From DASVTU01 sp036387415 (GTDB lineage Bacteria; Acidobacteriota; Blastocatellia; Pyrinomonadales; Pyrinomonadaceae): DNA of 64,000 nt. The stretch's first letter is position 1. Each line of letters opens with the position of its first letter. The stretch covers positions 620,001-684,000 of the forward strand of contig DASVTU010000039.1 in NCBI GenBank assembly GCA_036387415.1. Reading direction: 5' to 3'. The notes under the pieces are model-generated. The model saw only the letters and a list, made by a program, of their open reading frames with translations, was not told where the DNA came from and did no database searches. Both the position numbers and the translations under genes were made by a program. This document shows positions 35,159 through 44,551 of this stretch, in pieces.

Positions 35159-36568
35159 TTACGAGCGCAATTGAATGTTGTAGGTCTTGATTTTGGAATT
35201 GAGCGTGGTGGCGTTCATGCCGAGCAGACGCGCGGCGCGCGATTGGTGTCCGCTCGTCTGTTCGAGTGCACGACGAATGATGTCGATTTCAAAGCGACGC
35301 ACTTCGTCGTAGAAGTTGATGCCGTGGCCGACATCAATGCCGACGGCGACTCCCGCAGAACTCTGCGCCGCTTCGCGCGCCTTCTGCGGATTGGCGATGT
35401 CGGTCGGCAGACACGGCACAGTAATCTCCGTGCCCGGCGCAATCACGACTGCGCGCTCGATAACGTTCTCCAATTCGCGCACGTTGCCCGGCCATGTGTA
35501 GGCTTCCAGAAGCGCCAGCACTTCGGGCGCTAGTTGGTCGGAGATTTGGCGTCCGTTCTCCTCGTTGTACTTGTGTATGAAGTGCTGCGCGAGTTGAAGA
35601 ATGTCTTCGCGGCGTTCGCGCAAGGGAGGAAGCTCTATCGGCACGACGGCAAGACGATAGTATAGGTCTTCGCGAAACGCGCCCTGCCGGACGGCTTCCT
35701 TCAAGTCGATGTTGGTGGCGGCGACGATGCGTACATCGACGCGTCGCGGGCTGGTATCTCCGAGCGGCGTAAACTCTCGCTCTTGCAACACGCGCAGAAG
35801 TCGCGCCTGTGTTTCGGGCGGCACGTCGCCGATTTCGTCGAGAAAGATGGAGCCGCCGTCAGCGACTTCAAAGAGTCCTTTCTTGGCAGCGACCGCGCCT
35901 GTGAATGCGCCGCGCGTATGGCCGAAGAGTTCTGACTCAAGAAGTTCGGAAGGAATGTTGGACGAGTTGACGGTGACGAAGGGCTTCGAAGCGCGCGGGC
36001 TTTGTTCGTGAATCGCTTTCGCTATCAACTCTTTGCCTGTGCCGGATTCGCCTGTGATAAGGACGGTCGAACGTGCGGGCGCAACTTGGTCAACAAGTTG
36101 AAAGATGGCATTCATGCGGTCGGAGCGTCCGATGATGCCGCTCCTTTCGACGCTGCGACTCATGGCGCGTCGGAGCGTCTGCCGTTCCTCTTCCTTGCGA
36201 CGACGCTTGACGCCCGCCGCCACCGTCGCCGTAATCTGCACGTTTTGAAACGGCTTGCGGATGCAACCGAACGCGCCGCGCTCCCACGCACCGATGGCCG
36301 TGTCGAAGGTCGCATAAGCCGTAATCATCACGACCACGGCGTCTGCGTCTGCTTTCAAAAGTTCTTCGAGCGCGCGCAGTCCGCCCATGCCGGGCATCGA
36401 CACGTCGAGCAGCACGACATCGTAAGCGCGACGCCCGTATGCATCGAGACCCTCCTCGCCGGTCTTCGCCAAATCGACGCGATAACCCTCCGCCGACAGC
36501 AGCGTCTCCAACACATCGCGCATTATCTCCTCGTCGTCAACGACGAGCACAGACCCCTTTTTCGCCAT
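35159..36568 (-). CDS. Sigma-54-dependent response regulator, NtrC family
   Basis: 469 residues. Receiver domain 5-120 with acceptor Asp55 (VVLLDVSMPG) and conserved DDEE and Lys105. AAA+ domain 143-380 with Walker A GESGTGKE (173-180), the sigma-54 contact loop GAFTGA (220-225), Walker B GGSIFLDEIGD and the arginine finger region. The C-terminal Fis-type helix-turn-helix (about 420-469, RRALEQTSGHQSRAARLLGM) binds DNA. It activates sigma-54 promoters after phosphorylation. No kinase gene is adjacent. The same Fis block, nearly identical, recurs in the free-standing protein at 48.8 kb. Confidence 0.95.
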   Translation of the reverse strand: MAKKGSVLVVDDEEIMRDVLETLLSAEGYRVDLAKTGEEGLDAYGRRAYDVVLLDVSMPGMGGLRALEELLKADADAVVVMITAYATFDTAIGAWERGAFGCIRKPFQNVQITATVAAGVKRRRKEEERQTLRRAMSRSVERSGIIGRSDRMNAIFQLVDQVAPARSTVLITGESGTGKELIAKAIHEQSPRASKPFVTVNSSNIPSELLESELFGHTRGAFTGAVAAKKGLFEVADGGSIFLDEIGDVPPETQARLLRVLQEREFTPLGDTSPRRVDVRIVAATNIDLKEAVRQGAFREDLYYRLAVVPIELPPLRERREDILQLAQHFIHKYNEENGRQISDQLAPEVLALLEAYTWPGNVRELENVIERAVVIAPGTEITVPCLPTDIANPQKAREAAQSSAGVAVGIDVGHGINFYDEVRRFEIDIIRRALEQTSGHQSRAARLLGMNATTLNSKIKTYNIQLRS

Positions 36569-36601
36569 ATCTTTTCCAACGCCTGTCGGCTAAACGTATG
36601 A

Positions 36602-36680
36602 CGTAAATCGTCGTCGGTAAAATCGTGAATGGAAAAAGCAGTGCTTTATCTGTTTACGATAGACGATCTACGATTTACAG
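36602..36680. repeat. Tandem-repeat palindrome, CGTAAATCGT word, in divergent spacer
   Basis: Left arm 36602-36632 (CGTAAATCGTCGTCGGTAAA, ATCGTGAATGGA) pairs with right arm 36650-36680 (TCTGTTTACGATAGACGATC, TACGATTTACAG). It lies upstream of the NtrC-type gene and of carD, not after any gene, so it cannot act there as a terminator for a flanking gene in the usual position. Confidence 0.82.
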
Positions 36681-36810
36681 AAGTTGATTGTACAACGAAC
36701 AGCGCCCCGCGTCCGAATGCCGAAGCGAGTGTGACACGCCAATTTGAAAGCCGTCGTCGTTCATTCAGAGCGAAGTCGAGAGAGAACAATTCATACAGTC
36801 AGGATGATGC

Positions 36811-36839
36811 TTGACGCCCTCGGAAGGGCTTGTTACACT
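36811..36839 (+). promoter_or_regulatory. Sigma-70-type promoter of the CarD gene
   Basis: TTGACG (36811-36816), a 17-base spacer and TACACT (36834-36839) match the housekeeping consensus closely. A start near 36846 would give a leader of about 105 bases with two small stems (CGACGC/GCGTCG and GAGGG/CCCTC). Confidence 0.75.
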
Positions 36840-36950
36840 TTCGTGAGATTTTAGAACTTCGACGCCGAACGGCAGCGTCGCCCCGGCCACATGAGGGTTC
36901 CCTCAACCCGCGCGATGCCGTTTGTTTTTTGCAATCACAGGAGGTGAGTG

Positions 36951-37496
36951 GTGGGCTTCAAAGTCGGCCAGAAAGTCGTTTACCCCAACCACGGGATTGG
37001 CACCATTGAACAAATCGAACAGAAACAGATTGGTGCAACTTCCCTTCCCTTTTACACGCTTCGCCTCGCAGCTACCAACTCAGTCGTACTCGTTCCCGTC
37101 GCCAATGCAACTGAAGTCGGTCTTCGCTCTCCGATTACTTCGGCTGAATGCGAATTGCTGTTGAAAAATCTCTCGGATGATTTCGCCTCGCCGCCGAACG
37201 ATTGGAAAGACCGCTTCAAAGATTTTTCGGAAAAGATGCGGACGGGCGACATTTTCGAGGTCTCCGACGTACTCAAAAACCTGACCTACCTCAGTCACAT
37301 CAAGCCGCTCTCGTTCCGCGAACAGCGCATGCTTGAACGTGCGCGTTATCTGGTCATCTCCGAACTGGCCGCCGTCTGCCGCCAGCCCGAATGCAACGTC
37401 GAAGGTCGCGTCGAACAAGCACTCGGACGCGCCTGCGCCAAGCATGAACGCCATCCCGCGCGTTCGCGCGCCATCGGCGCAGCCGTCGGTCACTGA
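36951..37496 (+). CDS. CarD/CdnL-type transcription regulator
   Basis: 181 residues from GTG 36951, chosen over the preceding GTG 36948 because GGAGGT then lies 5 bases upstream. The N-terminal CarD_TRCF Tudor-like domain (VGFKVGQKVVYPNHGIGTIE to VPVANATEVGLR) binds the RNA polymerase beta subunit; the C-terminal helical domain (MRTGDIFEVSDVLKNLTYLS, LSFREQRMLERARYLVISEL) contacts promoter DNA. Such proteins stabilise open complexes at rRNA and growth promoters. A C-terminal tail with CRQPECNVEGRVEQALGRAC is typical for the family. It has its own strong promoter. Confidence 0.93.
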   Translation: MGFKVGQKVVYPNHGIGTIEQIEQKQIGATSLPFYTLRLAATNSVVLVPVANATEVGLRSPITSAECELLLKNLSDDFASPPNDWKDRFKDFSEKMRTGDIFEVSDVLKNLTYLSHIKPLSFREQRMLERARYLVISELAAVCRQPECNVEGRVEQALGRACAKHERHPARSRAIGAAVGH

Positions 37497-37640
37497 CCGG
37501 ACAAAACTTCCATCCCAGGTTTCATTCCATCCAACCCCTAACGGAACGCTCTCCCGCGAACGCGCTCCTCGCCTCGTCGTGCCTGTCGATTGCGGATTTC
37601 GGAATGCGGATTGCGGATTGAATGCTAAAATCCCCGCGCT

Positions 37641-38414
37641 ATGACGGACGCGACGCGACGTTTTTCCAATAGAGTCGAAAACTACATCAAGTATCGCCCG
37701 ACCTATCCGCCCGACGTGATTGATTTGCTCGCGCGGGAGTGCGGGCTGACGAGCGACTCGGTGGTTGCCGATGTCGGTTCGGGCACAGGAATTTTGTCGG
37801 AGATGTTTTTGCGGAACGGCAATCGCGTCTACGGCGTGGAGCCGAACCGCGAAATGCGCGAGGCGGGCGAGCGTCTGCTTCGTGACTACGCCAACTTCAA
37901 GAGCATCGACGCTTCGGCGGAAGCCACCACGCTCGCAGATGCATCGGTCGATTTCATCATTGCAGGACAGGCGTTTCACTGGTTCGACATGCAGCGTGCA
38001 CGGCGCGAGTTTGCGCGCATCTCGAAGCCGCGCGGTTGGGTCGTGCTCGTCTGGAACGACCGTCTGATGGATGCATCGCCGTTCCTCGTCGCTTACGAGC
38101 GTCTGCTGCTCGACTATGGGACGGACTATGCGGCGGTCAATCATCGCCAGATTGATGCGACGGCCATCGGTTGCTTTTTTGGCGCGGGCGAGTTCAAACT
38201 AAAAAAGTTTCATAACAGGCAGGTGTTCGATTTCGAGAGTTTGCGCGGGCGGCTGCTATCTTCTTCCTACACGCCCGAAGTCGGACACACAAACTTCGCT
38301 CCGATGCTCGACGCGCTTCGCACCATCTTCGACGCGCATCAAGCCGACGGCGTGGTCGCCTTTGAATACGAGACGCTGGTGTATTACGGTCAACTTCCGA
38401 AGAATGCGAGATAA
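37641..38414 (+). CDS. Class I SAM-dependent methyltransferase
   Basis: 257 residues starting MTDATRRFSNRVENYIKYRP, the start typical of a family of small-molecule methyltransferases. Motif I is VVADVGSGTGILSEMFL, followed by VYGVEPNREM (acidic end of strand 2) and AGQAFHWFDMQRARREF. The substrate is unknown. It lies 36 bases upstream of the EF-P gene, so the two are probably cotranscribed. Confidence 0.9.
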   Translation: MTDATRRFSNRVENYIKYRPTYPPDVIDLLARECGLTSDSVVADVGSGTGILSEMFLRNGNRVYGVEPNREMREAGERLLRDYANFKSIDASAEATTLADASVDFIIAGQAFHWFDMQRARREFARISKPRGWVVLVWNDRLMDASPFLVAYERLLLDYGTDYAAVNHRQIDATAIGCFFGAGEFKLKKFHNRQVFDFESLRGRLLSSSYTPEVGHTNFAPMLDALRTIFDAHQADGVVAFEYETLVYYGQLPKNAR

Positions 38415-38449
38415 GTAAATCATCTTCAAAAACGAGTGAGGAAACGAGT

Positions 38450-39022
38450 GTGGCGTTGATTGGTGCAAACGAACTGAAACGAAAGATGCTGATAACGGTT
38501 GATGGTCAGCCATATACAGTGATAGAAGTTTTCTTCGCGTCGCCGACGGCGCGCGGCGCGGCGACGATGGTGCGGACGCGCCTGCGTCATCTTCTGACGG
38601 ATGCCGTGCTCGAAAAGAGTTTTCGTTCGAGCGAAAAATTCGCCGAGCCGGACGTGCAACTCGCGCCCGCATCCTTTCTCTATGCGGACTCCGAAGGCTT
38701 TCACTTCATGGACGAATCTTCCTATGAACAGTTTGCGCTGCCGGACGAACGCATCGGCGACGACCGTGGTTATCTGAAAGATGGCGTGACGTTGCAGATT
38801 TTGAAATACAACGGCGAACCCGTCGCGATGCAACTGCCGCAGTTTGTCGAACTCGCCGTCAAGGAAACCGCTCCCGGCGCACGCGGCGATACGGTCGCGG
38901 GTAACACAACAAAATCGGCCACGCTCGAAACCGGCCTCGAAGTGCGCGTCCCGCTCTTTATCAAAGAGGGCGAAGTCGTGCGCGTCAACACGCAGACCGG
39001 AGAAGTCGCCGGAAGAGCGTAA
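38450..39022 (+). CDS. efp: Translation elongation factor P, EfpL/YeiP-like subtype
   Basis: 190 residues in three beta-barrel domains. EF-P helps ribosomes through poly-proline. The domain I tip loop reads FFASPTARGAATMVR, the SPTARGAAT form characteristic of the EF-P-like protein EfpL (YeiP), rather than the PGKG loop of canonical EF-P, so Arg35 takes the place of the modified Lys. No modification enzyme (EpmA, EarP) lies nearby. C-terminal ETAPGARGDT and LETGLEVRVPLFI are standard. The start at 38450 (GTG, MALIGANELKRKM) follows GAGGAAACGAGT. Whether it is the only EF-P of the organism cannot be told. Confidence 0.92.
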   Translation: MALIGANELKRKMLITVDGQPYTVIEVFFASPTARGAATMVRTRLRHLLTDAVLEKSFRSSEKFAEPDVQLAPASFLYADSEGFHFMDESSYEQFALPDERIGDDRGYLKDGVTLQILKYNGEPVAMQLPQFVELAVKETAPGARGDTVAGNTTKSATLETGLEVRVPLFIKEGEVVRVNTQTGEVAGRA

Positions 39023-39029
39023 AAGATTG

Positions 39030-39104
39030 GTTCATGGAATCACCGCATCATTGATTCATTGATGGATTTTAATGAATCAACGATGCGATGATTCCATGAA
39101 TAAA
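39030..39104. repeat. Tandem-repeat palindrome, TTGATTCATT word
   Basis: Left arm 39030-39060 (TTCATGGAATCACCGCATCA, TTGATTCATT) and right arm 39071-39101 (AATGAATCAACGATGCGATG, ATTCCATGAA) form a stem of about 30 bp with two mismatches and a 10-base loop, one of the best in the window. It lies 8 bases after the efp stop, before the amylase gene. Confidence 0.9.
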
Positions 39105-39192
39105 TTTCTTGCGCCCCTGTAGTTTAGCCTCGCCCACCCGAACCGTTGTTTGAGTACATCGGAAGAGTCCACTTCACCTAAGGAGAGCTTGC

Positions 39193-41331
39193 ATGAAGAA
39201 ATTGACGAGGAGCGTTGCACTCGTTTCGTTATTCGTACTGCTCGCGTCGCTGGCGCAGTTGCCGACGCGTGCGGCAGATTTCAAACGCGAAACTATCTAT
39301 CAGATTATCACCGACCGTTTTTTCGACGGCAGCAGCGGCAACAACAACCCTGCACAGAGCGCAGGCATGTACGACGCGACCAAGACGAACTGGCGTGCCT
39401 ACTGGGGCGGCGACCTGCAAGGCGTCCAACAGAAGATGTCTTATCTGGCCGGAATGGGCGTCACGGCCATCTGGATTTCGCCGCCGATGGACAACCTCAA
39501 CGTCAGCATCCCCGACGGAGGCGGCAACCCGACCGCTCCCTATCACGGCTATCAGGGACGCGATTTCAAACGCATCGAAGAACACTCCGCCGACGTGAAC
39601 AATTTCTGGACGACCTTCGACAACATGGTCACTGCCGCACACGCCAACGGCATCAAGGTCATCGTCGATTTCGTGCCTAATCACTCCAACCAGAACAACG
39701 CGGGCGAGTTCGGCGCGCTCTATAACAACGGCACATTCTTGGGCAACTACACCAGCGACTCCAACGGTTATTTCAATCACAATCCGAACATCGTCAACTG
39801 GGACGACCGTTATCAAGTGCAGTACTACACCCTCTTCGACCTCGCCGAAATCAATCTCACACATCCGACGATGGACGCCTACATGAAGGACGCCGCCAAT
39901 CTTTTTCAACAACACGGCGTTGACGGTTTCCGCATCGACGCCATCAAGCACGTCAACTGGGGCTGGCAGTACAGCCTCGCCAATTCCATCTATACCTACG
40001 GCGACAGTTTCCTCTTCGGCGAATGGTATCAGGGCGGAACCTCCGACCCGCTCTATCACGACTCCTACAAGTTTTCCAACAAGAGCGGCATCTCACAACT
40101 TGACTTCCCCTTGAACACCGCCATTCGCAACGTCTTCGGCTCCAACGCCAACTTCTCCCAAATCGACACCGTTATCTCGCAAGAGGCCAGCAACTTCACT
40201 TGGGACGAAGACCTCGTTACCTTCATCGACAATCACGACATGTCGCGTTTCCTCTCGCTCAATAACAACAACAACCGCCTCCATGAAGCGATGGCCTTCG
40301 TGCTGACCTCGCGCGGCATCCCGTGCATCTACTATGGCACAGAGCAGTATCTACACAACGATACGAGCGGCGGCGGCGACCCCTACAACCGCCCCATGAT
40401 GAACGCCTTTGCCACCAACACCACTGCCTACACTCTCACCAATCGTCTCTCCACCTTGCGGCGCAACAACCCCGCCATCGCCTACGGCTCGATGTCGCAA
40501 CGCTGGATGAACAACGACGTGTACATCTACGAACGCCGCTTCTTCGGCAGCACCGTCCTCGTCGCCATCAACAAAAACGACACGACCTCCTACAACATCA
40601 CCGGACTCAACACCGCGCTTCCCGTCGGCACCTATTCCGACTATCTGACGGGCTTGCTCAGCGGCCTCTCCATCACCGTCAATTCCGGCACGGGCGGCAA
40701 CAACCCCGTCACCAATTTCACACTGCCCGCGCACGCCGTCGCCGTTTGGAGCTACACCGAAGGGGCTGCGCTGCCCCAAGTCGGCTCCATCGGCCCCACC
40801 GCCGCGCAACCCGGCGTCAAAGTCACGATTGCCGGACGCAACTTCGGCGCGGCCACCGGAACGGTCAAATTCGGCACGACAACAGCGGTCGTCAACTCTT
40901 GGTCGGCAACCAAAATCGTCGCCACCGTTCCCACAGTGGCTAACGGCAACTACAATGTCACCGTCACAAGTTCAACCAATCAGGTTTCCAACGGCATCCA
41001 GTTCACGGTGCTCACGGCGAAGTTGATTCCCGTCACCTTCACCGTCTTCAACGCGACACCGACCGTTAACGGCGACTATATCTTCCTCACAGGCAACACT
41101 GTCGAACTCGGCAACTGGGTGACGACCTGGGACGCCGCCACGGGGCCGATGCTCACGCCCAACTATCCCAACTGGTTTATCACAGCCAGCGTCCCCGCCG
41201 GACAAACGCTGCAATTCAAGTTCATCAAAATCGCCGCCAACGGCGCGGTCACGTGGGAGGCTGGCGCAAACCACACCTACACCGTCCCCACAAGCGGTGT
41301 CGGCTTCGTCAACGTCAACTGGCAATACTAA
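39193..41331 (+). CDS. Secreted GH13 enzyme, cyclodextrin-glucanotransferase-like, with IPT/TIG and CBM20 domains
   Basis: 712 residues; AAGGAG lies 8 bases before ATG 39193. Signal peptide 1-27. GH13 barrel to about 420 with nucleophile Asp249 (GFRIDAIKH), acid/base Glu277 (LFGEWYQGG) and Asp349 (FIDNHDMSRF). Residues following (QRWMNNDVYIYERRFFGSTV) match domain C of cyclodextrin glucanotransferases. Then comes an IPT/TIG domain (about 525-607, PQVGSIGPTAAQPGVKVTI) and a starch-binding CBM20 (about 612-712, GDYIFLTGNTVELGNW). This A-B-C-D-E layout is that of CGTases and maltogenic amylases; which product it makes is undecided. A secreted starch-degrading role fits a polymer-eating heterotroph. 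Confidence 0.92.
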   Translation: MKKLTRSVALVSLFVLLASLAQLPTRAADFKRETIYQIITDRFFDGSSGNNNPAQSAGMYDATKTNWRAYWGGDLQGVQQKMSYLAGMGVTAIWISPPMDNLNVSIPDGGGNPTAPYHGYQGRDFKRIEEHSADVNNFWTTFDNMVTAAHANGIKVIVDFVPNHSNQNNAGEFGALYNNGTFLGNYTSDSNGYFNHNPNIVNWDDRYQVQYYTLFDLAEINLTHPTMDAYMKDAANLFQQHGVDGFRIDAIKHVNWGWQYSLANSIYTYGDSFLFGEWYQGGTSDPLYHDSYKFSNKSGISQLDFPLNTAIRNVFGSNANFSQIDTVISQEASNFTWDEDLVTFIDNHDMSRFLSLNNNNNRLHEAMAFVLTSRGIPCIYYGTEQYLHNDTSGGGDPYNRPMMNAFATNTTAYTLTNRLSTLRRNNPAIAYGSMSQRWMNNDVYIYERRFFGSTVLVAINKNDTTSYNITGLNTALPVGTYSDYLTGLLSGLSITVNSGTGGNNPVTNFTLPAHAVAVWSYTEGAALPQVGSIGPTAAQPGVKVTIAGRNFGAATGTVKFGTTTAVVNSWSATKIVATVPTVANGNYNVTVTSSTNQVSNGIQFTVLTAKLIPVTFTVFNATPTVNGDYIFLTGNTVELGNWVTTWDAATGPMLTPNYPNWFITASVPAGQTLQFKFIKIAANGAVTWEAGANHTYTVPTSGVGFVNVNWQY

Positions 41332-41333
41332 AG

Positions 41334-41455
41334 GGATGAGGGCGGAGGGATGTGGGATGAATAAAAGATAAAGGGGAAGTGGGGAAACGTGTAAAGGGAA
41401 AGAAGGTTTTACCCCTTCCCCTTTTATCCATTTTCCCATTTCCCTTTTACCTCTT
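41334..41455. repeat. Tandem-repeat palindrome, AAAGGGGAAGTGGGG word, with an unpaired GGGATGAGGGCGG half
   Basis: 41334-41362 is GGGATGAGGGCGGAGGGATG plus TGGGATGAA with no complementary arm here; the same 20 bases recur paired at 53993. The folded part is left 41366-41406 (ATAAAGGGGAAGTGGGGAAA, CGTGTAAAGGGAAAG) with right 41410-41453 (TTTTACCCCTTCCCCTTTTA, TTTTCCCATTTCCCTTTTAC). It lies between two codirectional genes. Confidence 0.8.
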
Positions 41456-41488
41456 TCGTCGCTGTCCTGCTTTCAACGGGTTAGGGAA

Positions 41489-42196
41489 ATGAAGAAGAAG
41501 TATTTCGCTGTCGTCGCGTCGCTCATGGTCGCGTCTCTCTGGTTCGGGACAAACGTCGCCAACTGTCTTGCACAGACGCCTTCGGCAAACGCGAGCAATC
41601 AAACCGCCGGGGCGGAGCAGAAGTCCGTCAAGAAGACGAATCCCGCCTCGTTGAAGAAGTATGTGGGGCGCTACGAATTGGAGGTCGGCATCATTCCCGT
41701 CTCGACGATTGACGTGATGCTGGAAAACAACGAGTTATGGATGAAGCCCTCGATGTTGAAAAAACGTCGGCTCTTTCATCAATCGAAGTCGGTTTTTGTG
41801 GACGAAGTTGGCGGTGCGCGCTACGTCTTCAACAAGGATGAGGATGGCCGCATCGTCAGTCTCACTTTTCCGTTCGAGGGCGAGAGCTACACGGCGCAGC
41901 GTGTGGAATTGCCCGCGCCGAATCTCAAGGGCAACGCCGTCTTCCGCCTCAAGGGTTACGCAGAGGCCGGCATCGTCGCGCTCGCGGGTTCCTTCAACGG
42001 CTGGAATCAGTCGCAACTGATTTGCGCGCGAGAGGGCGACGAATGGGTCTGCCGCGTCGATTTGAAACCCGGCATCTACACTTACAAATTCATCGTCGAT
42101 GGAAACTGGGTGCTTGATCCTGTTAACCCGAACACGGTCGAAGATGAAGTCGGAAACGTCAACTCGTTGACCGAAGTCAAAGAAAACCAACCCTAG
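41489..42196 (+). CDS. Secreted protein with glycogen-binding-like (CBM48/AMPK-type) domain
   Basis: 235 residues from ATG 41489. Signal peptide 1-29 (MKKKYFAVVASLMVASLWFG). A DUF3471-like stretch follows (LKKYVGRYELEVGIIPVSTI to EGESYTAQRVE). The C-terminal 85 residues match the early-set glycogen-binding fold: VALAGSFNGWN, REGDEWVCRVDLKPGIYTYK and FIVDGNWVLDPVNP. Such domains bind alpha-glucans. Next to the secreted CGTase-like gene it probably assists extracellular or periplasmic glucan handling (inference). No catalytic site is seen. Confidence 0.8.
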   Translation: MKKKYFAVVASLMVASLWFGTNVANCLAQTPSANASNQTAGAEQKSVKKTNPASLKKYVGRYELEVGIIPVSTIDVMLENNELWMKPSMLKKRRLFHQSKSVFVDEVGGARYVFNKDEDGRIVSLTFPFEGESYTAQRVELPAPNLKGNAVFRLKGYAEAGIVALAGSFNGWNQSQLICAREGDEWVCRVDLKPGIYTYKFIVDGNWVLDPVNPNTVEDEVGNVNSLTEVKENQP

Positions 42197-42507
42197 TTTC
42201 AGAATTAGCCACAGATACACAGAGGCACGCAGATACACGAGGGGAAAGAGGTGAACGGGGAAAGGTTCGAGGGAAAACACGCGCGAGTCGAGATGCTTTC
42301 TCTTGCACCCTTTACCCTTTTAACCATTTCCCCTTTCATCTCGTCTCTGTGTCTCTGCGTCTGTGTGGCTAATTCCGGTTTTGCAATGCGTTAGTGTCGC
42401 GCCCTCGCTTCACATGCGCGACGATTTGCAATAACCTGTGAGGTCATCAAGTGTCAGAAAGTTTTAAGTATATTGTCTGATTAAATCGGAGGAACGACAG
42501 ACGGCTA
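42197..42507. other. Spacer before ettA, mostly a nested palindrome
   Basis: 311 bases. 42202-42374 is the nested repeat described next. The remaining 130 bases must contain the ettA promoter: TTTTAAGTATATTGTCTGAT near 42463 is AT-rich but lacks a matched -35. GGAGG at 42490 lies 15 bases from the ATG, an unusually long spacing. Confidence 0.4.
42202..42374. repeat. Nested palindrome with two repeat words (AGCCACAGATACAC outside, GGGGAAAGG inside)
   Basis: The outer arms are GAATTAGCCACAGATACACA (42202-) and the complement TCTGTGTGGCTAATTC (ending 42374), with further units CAGAGGCACGCAGATACACG and GTCTCTGTGTCTCTGCGTC. Inside these, GGGGAAAGAGG, ACGGGGAAAGG and GGGAAAAC (42241-42278) pair with TTTACCCTTTTAACC and ATTTCCCCTTTCATC (42310-42340). 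Total about 170 bases. Confidence 0.85.
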
Positions 42508-44193
<1,686 letters not shown>

Positions 44194-44197
44194 AACC

Positions 44198-44258
44198 GAC
44201 GGCGTGCGACCGACGATGGAAAGAAGCAAACTATTTATCGTCCATCGTCCGTCGTCTC
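44198..44258. repeat. Tandem-repeat palindrome, GACGATGG word
   Basis: Left arm 44198-44220 (GACGGCGTGCGACCGACGAT, GGA) pairs with right arm 44237-44257 (TCGTCCATCGTCCGTCGTC); the loop is about 16 bases. It starts 4 bases after the ettA stop and lies 15 bases before the DUF427 gene. Confidence 0.8.
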
Positions 44259-44272
44259 GAAAGGATTTCGAC

Positions 44273-44551
44273 ATGAAAGCAACATGGCACGGCACGACGC
44301 TCGCGGAGAGCGATGAGACGGTGGTGGTCGAAGGCAATCACTACTTCCCTGCGGATTCCATTAAACGCGAATATTTCGGCGAGAGTGCGTCGCACACGAC
44401 ATGTCCGTGGAAGGGCGTGGCGAGTTATTACGACATCACTGTGGACGGCGCGGTCAATAAGGATGCAGCGTGGTTTTATCCTGAACCGAAGGAAGCGGCG
44501 TCTAACATCCGCAATCGTGTCGCGTTCTGGAAAGGCGTCGTGGTCGAATGA
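44273..44551 (+). CDS. DUF427 domain protein
   Basis: 92 residues from ATG 44273, with AAAGGA 8 bases upstream. The whole protein is the DUF427 (NTP_transf_9) domain: MKATWHGTTLAESDETVVVE, NHYFPADSIKREYF, TTCPWKGVASYYDI and YPEPKEAASNIRNRVAFWKG are typical. The function of the family is not established. Its stop overlaps the start of the M28 peptidase gene (ATGA at 44548), so the two are translationally coupled. Confidence 0.93.
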   Translation: MKATWHGTTLAESDETVVVEGNHYFPADSIKREYFGESASHTTCPWKGVASYYDITVDGAVNKDAAWFYPEPKEAASNIRNRVAFWKGVVVE

